From the NCBI GenBank assembly GCA_046302855.1, contig JBKCHH010000033.1:1-11052 (forward strand): DNA of 11,052 bases, read 5' to 3'. The translations under genes and the position numbers were made by a program. Shown here one piece after another: positions 5,820 through 11,052 of this stretch. The stretch's first letter is position 1. Every line of letters starts with the position of its first letter. The notes under the pieces were generated by a model. The model saw only the letters and a program-made list of their open reading frames with translations. It made no database searches and had not been told where the DNA came from. Source of the stretch: JBKCHH01 sp046302855 (GTDB lineage Bacteria > Pseudomonadota > Alphaproteobacteria > Rickettsiales > UBA8987).

Positions 5820-8303
5820 ATGCAGGTTTTTAACATAACGCCTGATAAAAATTTCTGCGAAGAACTGGCTAAATTCTATATAGAAAATATTGGCGAAAAT
5901 AACTTTTCTAAAACCTTTTTTTTCCTCCCTAACCATCGCTTAAAAAAAGAGCTATGCCACTATTTAGCTAAAGCTAAGCCCGCTATTTTGTTGCCAAGAA
6001 TATTTTCTTTAGGCGACGCAAATCAAATTATAGACATTGCAAATATAGATAAAAAACCCTCCATTTCTCCCTATACCAAAACTTTAAAAATTGCTGAAAT
6101 TCTAAAAGAAAATTTTAGCGGAAAAATAGAGGAGGAAAACCTATATAGTTTTTCTTTAAAAATTGGCAAGCTAATAGATGAAATGGCTTTTGAGGGGTCT
6201 GAAATAGAAAATCTAGAAAAAATTATTCTAGAAAATGATTTTGCCCAGCACGCTACCGAAGTTTTATTTTTAATAAAAACAGTGCAAGAAAAATATCAAG
6301 ATTTTTTACAGAAAAATGGTTTTGCCTTAGAAAAAGAAACTATTTTTTCTTTAAACCAAGTGGCTAAAATTCTGCAGGAAGAAAACCAAATAGTAATTTT
6401 TGCTGGCACCAATGCTAGCTATAATTTTGTTAAGGATTTTATTGCTAGTTTTATAGATTACCAAAAAAGTTATTTTTTCTTTGCCAATTTTTCAAGCACC
6501 AATTTTTTTCAACAAAGGCTGGCTGGCTTGTTTAAGGTATCTTTTCCAGAATATAGGGCAACAACTAATGCCATAATGATTGAATGCGATAATGGGTCAA
6601 AAGAAGTGGAATTATTAGTTAATTTAATTCATCAACATCAAGATGAAAAAAAATCCCTTGCCATTATTACGCCCAACTATCCCTTTGCTTTGCATCTTTA
6701 CAAACGACTTGAAAAAAATGGGCTAAAAACTAACTTTGGCTTTGGTATAAATGCAACTGAGAACTCTTATATAGGTCTAATTTACAACTATCTTTTATTT
6801 CTAGAAGCAGAAAATGATACAACCAAAAAGCTCTATAGTTTTTTGAACATCATAAAAGATGACTATTTTTCTAGCTATAAGAATGAAGCAAGTGAAGTTG
6901 AAAATAAAATAATCCGCAAAAGGTTTTTTAATTCATTTGAAGAATTATTAGTAGAAATTGAAGATAAAATTTCATCAACTGAATTTAAAGCAACAATAAA
7001 AACTTTAACTGAGCCTTTGCCCAATAACTTGAGTATTGGTGAGTTTTTCCAAACAGTTATTAATCTTTTCCCCTACAATTATTCTGATGAAATAAAAGAG
7101 TTCTTTGCTGAAATTATAGCAATTAAAAATATGGATTTTTCTTATACGGAAAAGATTAAAATCTTAAAACAAATTCTGCTTAATAAAAAATTTAATTTGC
7201 CGCAAAATATTAATTCTGGGGTGCATTTTTTACACCCGATAGAGGCAAGATTACTGCAGTTTGATAATATAATAATCCCCAACCTTAACCAAAATATTTG
7301 GGAAAATGATGAGGATTTTGCCTGGATAGGAAAATCTATATTAGAATCATTAAATCTTAACCGTATTTTAAATATTAGCCATTTAACCTTTGCTGATTTA
7401 GATTGGCACTCTTACAACTTTACCCGAAATCTTTTTCTAACTAGAGCAGTGCAAGAAAATTTTGAAATGGCAGAAATTTCTACTTGGGGCATAAAATACC
7501 TATCTGCAAATAATCTTGAGCCACTAAAAATAAAGCCTATTGCTTTGCAGGAGGCAGAAAACACAAAAAAAGATATTCCCATTTTAAGCCAAGAATTTTA
7601 CCCCAAAAGCCTCTCTATTAGTAATATCGCCCTCTTGCTTTCTAACCCCTTTGCCTTTTATATAGAAAAAATATTGGGTTTAAGGCAACTAAACGAAGTG
7701 AATGCTAATCCAGAGAATAAAGATTACGGTATTGTTTTTCACAAGGCGATAGAGCTTTTTTATTTGAGAAAAAACTATCAAGAAATAATTGAAAAGATGA
7801 TAGAAAATTATCCCAAAATTACCCAAATAATTTGGCGGGAGAAAATATTTGCTATCTTAAAAAAAATAGAAAAACTAAATGGTAATAATTTCTTTGAACA
7901 GGAATATAAAGCCAATTTAAATAACTTTGTAATTAAGGGAAGGTTTGATCACCTAAATATTTCTGGCACTAATTTTTCTATTATTGATTACAAAACTGGT
8001 TCTCTACCCACTAAAAAAGAGATCGAAAATTTCGCCAAGGCACAGGTGCAGATTTTATTTTTTATTCTAGTAAAAAATGGCATTATAAAAGAAAACTATC
8101 ACCCTGATTTTTTAGGCTACAGAGGGTTTAAAGATGAATTTGAGGAAATAAAAATACCAATTCATCCAGAATTGTTGGAGGAAACAGAGCAAAAGCTAGA
8201 AAAGACTCTTAACTTCTTTTTTGGCACAGAACAAAAGCCCTTTTTACCAAAGGGGAAAAATATTAAAAATCTTGAATTTCTTGAGCCTATCCCACTAATA
8301 TAG
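5820..8303 (+). CDS. addB: Double-strand break repair protein AddB, alphaproteobacterial type
   Basis: AddB is the helicase-like/nuclease subunit of the AddAB complex, which resects double-strand DNA ends and, with AddA, prepares them for RecA. The product from ATG 5820 is 827 residues, shorter than the roughly 1000 residues common for this family. The N-terminus has the alphaproteobacterial pattern FFFLPNHRLKKEL then ILLPRIFSLGD, with no Walker A motif. The middle (roughly 250-600) resembles an inactive UvrD-like helicase body. The C-terminal RecB-type nuclease is intact: GIVFHKAIELF with His641, GRFDHL with Asp710, and IIDYKTG with Asp723 and Lys725, then a Gln-containing helix (AKAQVQ). 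The only cysteines are near the N-terminus or middle, so the Fe-S staple of the Bacillus protein is absent. addA is not beside it: the next gene is convergent gyrA. The body of the gene is notably AT- and Lys/Asn-rich. Confidence 0.88.
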   Translation: MQVFNITPDKNFCEELAKFYIENIGENNFSKTFFFLPNHRLKKELCHYLAKAKPAILLPRIFSLGDANQIIDIANIDKKPSISPYTKTLKIAEILKENFSGKIEEENLYSFSLKIGKLIDEMAFEGSEIENLEKIILENDFAQHATEVLFLIKTVQEKYQDFLQKNGFALEKETIFSLNQVAKILQEENQIVIFAGTNASYNFVKDFIASFIDYQKSYFFFANFSSTNFFQQRLAGLFKVSFPEYRATTNAIMIECDNGSKEVELLVNLIHQHQDEKKSLAIITPNYPFALHLYKRLEKNGLKTNFGFGINATENSYIGLIYNYLLFLEAENDTTKKLYSFLNIIKDDYFSSYKNEASEVENKIIRKRFFNSFEELLVEIEDKISSTEFKATIKTLTEPLPNNLSIGEFFQTVINLFPYNYSDEIKEFFAEIIAIKNMDFSYTEKIKILKQILLNKKFNLPQNINSGVHFLHPIEARLLQFDNIIIPNLNQNIWENDEDFAWIGKSILESLNLNRILNISHLTFADLDWHSYNFTRNLFLTRAVQENFEMAEISTWGIKYLSANNLEPLKIKPIALQEAENTKKDIPILSQEFYPKSLSISNIALLLSNPFAFYIEKILGLRQLNEVNANPENKDYGIVFHKAIELFYLRKNYQEIIEKMIENYPKITQIIWREKIFAILKKIEKLNGNNFFEQEYKANLNNFVIKGRFDHLNISGTNFSIIDYKTGSLPTKKEIENFAKAQVQILFFILVKNGIIKENYHPDFLGYRGFKDEFEEIKIPIHPELLEETEQKLEKTLNFFFGTEQKPFLPKGKNIKNLEFLEPIPLI

Positions 8304-8335
8304 TTATCCAATAATATATGAGGTGGGGATAACTA
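8301..8335. terminator. Perfect 9 bp inverted repeat across the addB and gyrA stop codons, possible bidirectional terminator
   Basis: TAGTTATCC at 8301-8309 pairs perfectly with GGATAACTA at 8327-8335, with a 17-base loop. The outer TAG is the addB stop and the outer CTA is the gyrA stop read on the other strand. A competing stem exists: TATCCCAC at 8288-8295 against GTGGGGATA at 8324-8332 with one bulged G. Location between convergent genes suits a shared transcription end. There is no T-run on either side, so it is not a classical intrinsic terminator. Confidence 0.4.
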
Positions 8336-11014
8336 ACTAGGTGCCACTTCCTCAAACCCTTCAACCTTTGCAACCGAAACCACCTTTTCACCTTTTTCTA
8401 GAGTGAATAAATTCACCCCTTGCGTGTTTCTACCAGCTACGCGAACGGTAATGATAGGAGTTCTTATCATTTGCCCAGCATTGGTTACCATTATTATTTC
8501 ATCTTCATCCTTCACGGGGAAACTTGCAATTACGCTACCATTTCGCTCTGAGGTTAAAATATTGGTTACACCCTTGCCTCCCCTTGCAGTTAGGCGGTAT
8601 TCATAGTCTGATGACCTTTTACCAAAGCCATTTTCAGTTACGCTTAAAATAAATTCTTCATTTACTGCCAGCTTTTTTATGGACTCTTTACTTAGGTCTA
8701 TATCTATAGATGGGGTAAATAGGTTATCCTCAAGTGCAATTTTTCTGCGTTCTTCGTAAGGGATTGATAGGTATTTATCACGCGTTGAGGCTTCTTTTTC
8801 ACCCTTATCTAATATTGCCATGTCTATAACCTCATCCTTTGCCTCTAGCACCATACCAATAACGCCACTGGATGATCTAGATTTTATAACCCGCAAATCT
8901 TCTACATTAAACCTTATACACTTTCCTTTGCGAGAAACTAAGAATACATCCTTATTATCATTGGCACTTAGAACAGAAATTAAGGCATCATCTTCATCTA
9001 ACTTCATAGCAATCTTGCCGTTTGAGGGAACATTTAAGAAATCGGCAACATCAGATTTTCTAACATTGCCTTTTTTGGTGGCAAAAATTAGGTGGTTTAG
9101 ATTGTCTTCCGCCCCCAATTCTTGGTCTGAAATTGGAATAACTATATTTACCCGCTCATTATTTTGTAATGGAAGTAGATTTATCAATGCCCTGCCCTGT
9201 GCTTGTGGGTTGCCAAGGGGTAATTTATAGGTTTTTAAGCGGTAAACCTTACCAAGGCTTGAAAAGAACAGTAAATTAGTATGGGTGTTAGAAACTATTA
9301 CCTGCGTTGTAAAATCTTCATCCTTCATAGATAGCCCGCTTTTACCCTTGCCACCTCTTTTTTGCGCCCTATAGGTAGCCAAGGGAACGCGTTTTACATA
9401 GCCACGATAGGTTATGGTAACCACCATATCTTCTTTTGGAATTAGGCTTTCGATATTATCTTCCGCCTCATTATCTTCTATTGCCGTTCTTCTAGGGTTA
9501 GCAAAATTTTCTTTAATTTCTGCCAGTTCTTGTTTTATTATTGCCTTTATTTTTTCATCATCAGCTAAAATTTCTAGATATTTAGAAATTTCACCGGCTA
9601 GCTCTTGTAGTTCTTGCTTAATTTTCTCAATTTCAAGCCCAGTTAGTTTAGCCAACCTCATATCTAAAATGGCGGTTGCCTGACCCTCGGTAAACTTAAA
9701 ATTACCGCCCATAATTTTATTGTTGAAATCTGCCACCAGCTCAATTAGTGAAACCACATCGGCTCCACTCCAGCTTTTTGATAATAGCTTTTGTTTGGCT
9801 TCGGCTGTATCTTTTGAAGCCTTAATTAGGGCTATAACCTCATCAATGTTAGAAACTGCAACATACAAACCAATTAATATATGAGCCTTTTCCCTTGCTT
9901 TGCGGAGCAAAAAGTTGGTTCTTCTTTGCACCACCTGCTTTCTAAATTCGAAAAAGGCGGAAAGAACTTGGCGAAGACCCATTTGCTTTGGCATGCCATT
10001 ATCAAGGGCTAAGATATTTACCCCAAATGATGTCTGTAGTGGCGTAAATTTATACAGCTGATTTAATATTACGCTTGCCTGTGCCCCTTTTTTTAGCTCT
10101 ACCGCAACGCGAATTCCTTGCTTATCTGATTCATCTCTAATTTCTGAAATACCTTCAATTTTGCCTTCCTTTACCAAATCTGCCACCTTTTCTATCATCA
10201 AGGCCTTGTTTACTTGATAGGGAATTTCGGTTATTATAATACTTTCTCTGCCGTGCTTATTTTCTTCAATTTCTGCCTTACCACGAATTATAATGCTACC
10301 ACGCCCCTTAGCTAAGGTATCGTAAAGAATTCTTCTGCCAACAATTATGCCACCGGTTGGAAAATCTGGAGCGGGGATTAAGCTAATTAGCTCTTCATCA
10401 GTTAAATCTTTATTATCAATTATGGCATTTAAGCCATCTATTACTTCACCTAGATTATATGGGGGAATGTTAGTGGCCATAACCACTGCAATACCGCCAC
10501 TACCGTTTAATAAAATATTTGGGAACTTGGCTGGCAGAACTTCTGGTTCTTGTTCAGAGCCATCGTAGTTGTCTTTAAAATTAACCGTATCTTTGTTTAT
10601 ATCTTCAATTAGTTCATGGGCAATTTTTGCCATGCGAGATTCGGTATAACGCATGGCAGCTGGCGAATCTCCGTCCATTGAGCCAAAGTTTCCCTGCCCA
10701 TCTATTAAGGGGGCACGCATAGAGAAATCCTGTGCCATTCTAACTAGCGAATCATAAATAGCAGAATCACCGTGTGGATGGTATTTACCCATTACATCAC
10801 CCACAATCCTAGCAGATTTGCGATAAGGGCGGTTATAGTGGCAACCGGTATCATTCATCGCAAAAATAATTCTTCTATGAACTGGCTTTAAGCCATCCCT
10901 TACATCTGGTAACGCCCTACTTACAATTACGCTCATAGCGTAATCTAGGTAGGAATTCTTCATCTCAGTTTCTATGGAAATGGGAACAATCTTTTCTGAA
11001 AATAATGCTGACAT
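8333..11014 (-). CDS. gyrA: DNA gyrase subunit A
   Basis: GyrA is the DNA breakage-reunion subunit of gyrase, the A2B2 enzyme that introduces negative supercoils using ATP hydrolysed by GyrB. The 893 residues are full length. Tyr123 in AAMRYTESRM is the DNA-linking residue. The winged-helix region carries GKYHPHGDSAIYDSL at 76-90, where Ser84 and Asp88 correspond to E. coli Ser83 and Asp87, the usual quinolone-contact residues. The coiled-coil/tower follows to about 505. The beta-pinwheel begins near 528 with a canonical GyrA box QKRGGKG at 551-557 and a degenerate ARGGKG at 810-814. A charged stretch at about 725-785 (EKEASTRDKYLSIPYEERRK and onward) is an insert typical of alphaproteobacterial GyrA. 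The C-terminal tail is short and not strongly acidic. The start MSALFSEKIVPISIETEMKN fits the family; no Shine-Dalgarno is seen. It converges on addB with a 29 bp gap. Confidence 0.98.
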   Translation of the reverse strand: MSALFSEKIVPISIETEMKNSYLDYAMSVIVSRALPDVRDGLKPVHRRIIFAMNDTGCHYNRPYRKSARIVGDVMGKYHPHGDSAIYDSLVRMAQDFSMRAPLIDGQGNFGSMDGDSPAAMRYTESRMAKIAHELIEDINKDTVNFKDNYDGSEQEPEVLPAKFPNILLNGSGGIAVVMATNIPPYNLGEVIDGLNAIIDNKDLTDEELISLIPAPDFPTGGIIVGRRILYDTLAKGRGSIIIRGKAEIEENKHGRESIIITEIPYQVNKALMIEKVADLVKEGKIEGISEIRDESDKQGIRVAVELKKGAQASVILNQLYKFTPLQTSFGVNILALDNGMPKQMGLRQVLSAFFEFRKQVVQRRTNFLLRKAREKAHILIGLYVAVSNIDEVIALIKASKDTAEAKQKLLSKSWSGADVVSLIELVADFNNKIMGGNFKFTEGQATAILDMRLAKLTGLEIEKIKQELQELAGEISKYLEILADDEKIKAIIKQELAEIKENFANPRRTAIEDNEAEDNIESLIPKEDMVVTITYRGYVKRVPLATYRAQKRGGKGKSGLSMKDEDFTTQVIVSNTHTNLLFFSSLGKVYRLKTYKLPLGNPQAQGRALINLLPLQNNERVNIVIPISDQELGAEDNLNHLIFATKKGNVRKSDVADFLNVPSNGKIAMKLDEDDALISVLSANDNKDVFLVSRKGKCIRFNVEDLRVIKSRSSSGVIGMVLEAKDEVIDMAILDKGEKEASTRDKYLSIPYEERRKIALEDNLFTPSIDIDLSKESIKKLAVNEEFILSVTENGFGKRSSDYEYRLTARGGKGVTNILTSERNGSVIASFPVKDEDEIIMVTNAGQMIRTPIITVRVAGRNTQGVNLFTLEKGEKVVSVAKVEGFEEVAPS

Positions 11015-11026
11015 AGCCCGTAATTA

Positions 11027-11048
11027 AAATTAGTATTAAATTAGTATA
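11027..11048 (-). promoter_or_regulatory. gyrA upstream repeats and possible -10 boxes
   Basis: AAATTAGTAT occurs twice on the plus strand (11027-11036 and 11038-11047), repeating at 11 bp, about one helical turn. On the gyrA strand each copy supplies a -10-like hexamer: TATACT (11043-11048) and AATACT (11032-11037). The former would place the start about 20 bases upstream of the ATG. Any -35 lies at or beyond the window edge, so the promoter cannot be completed here. gyrA promoters are often supercoiling-sensitive through their -10 region, but nothing here proves that. Confidence 0.35.
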
Positions 11049-11052
11049 AAAT

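Noticed and set aside
8304..8332. A small gene or RNA between addB and gyrA
   Set aside because: The gap is only 29 bp and is accounted for by the inverted repeat and its loop.
8820..9230. 136-codon open frame on the plus strand antisense to gyrA
   Set aside because: It lies entirely within the gyrA pinwheel, has a Ser-rich low-complexity translation typical of an antisense shadow and has no ribosome binding site or recognisable motif.
1..11052. Mobile elements, CRISPR arrays, tRNA/rRNA genes, riboswitches, toxin-antitoxin or defence genes
   Set aside because: No transposase or integrase-like protein, no regularly spaced repeats, no tRNA-like cloverleaf or conserved RNA motif was seen; genes are packed with spacers of at most 82 bp and all but two are recognisable core genes.

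Overview
The window is compact, AT-rich bacterial chromosome, almost certainly from an alphaproteobacterium. The evidence is an alphaproteobacterial-type AddB (no Walker A, no cysteine cluster, an LLPRI..LGD signature), a GyrA whose C-terminal domain carries the long insert typical of that class, SdhE, group I EtfA/EtfB and a Bacillus-type PurF with an Fe-S ligand. TGA is used as a stop by aroC and etfA, so the code is the standard bacterial one. De novo purine, shikimate and folate genes argue against the most reduced obligate intracellular lineages such as Rickettsia. The order or genus cannot be fixed from this sequence.

Layout. Positions 1-860 (minus) hold the N-terminal 286 codons of purF, cut by the window edge. 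An 82 bp divergent spacer separates it from sdhE (943-1206, plus), whose 3' end overlaps by 30 bp, tail to tail, the last gene of an electron-transfer flavoprotein operon. That operon reads on the minus strand from 3802 to 1177: etfB, a small membrane-anchored protein of unknown function, etfA, and an exported chalcone-isomerase-like protein. Three of its four genes are joined by 1-4 bp overlaps or an 18 bp gap that imply translational coupling, and a perfect TATAAT lies upstream of etfB. Upstream is a second minus-strand pair, aroC (5396-4311) coupled by a 4 bp overlap to an unrecognised 149-residue protein. A 71 bp divergent spacer containing a perfect 11 bp inverted repeat leads to folB (5468-5818, plus), followed after one base by addB (5820-8303, plus). 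addB converges on gyrA (11014-8333, minus); a perfect 9 bp inverted repeat spans the two stop codons.

Functionally these are housekeeping genes: purine synthesis (PurF), flavinylation of succinate dehydrogenase (SdhE) and ETF electron transfer, all touching respiratory flavoproteins; chorismate and pterin supply for folate (AroC, FolB); and DNA repair and topology (AddB, GyrA). No RNA gene, mobile element, CRISPR array or phage gene was seen, and no intergenic gap exceeds 82 bp. I found no convincing new multi-gene system. The most interesting points are the two unrecognised proteins (the one inserted between etfB and etfA, and the one coupled to aroC), the coupled exported protein after etfA, and the symmetric elements at folB and at the addB/gyrA junction.
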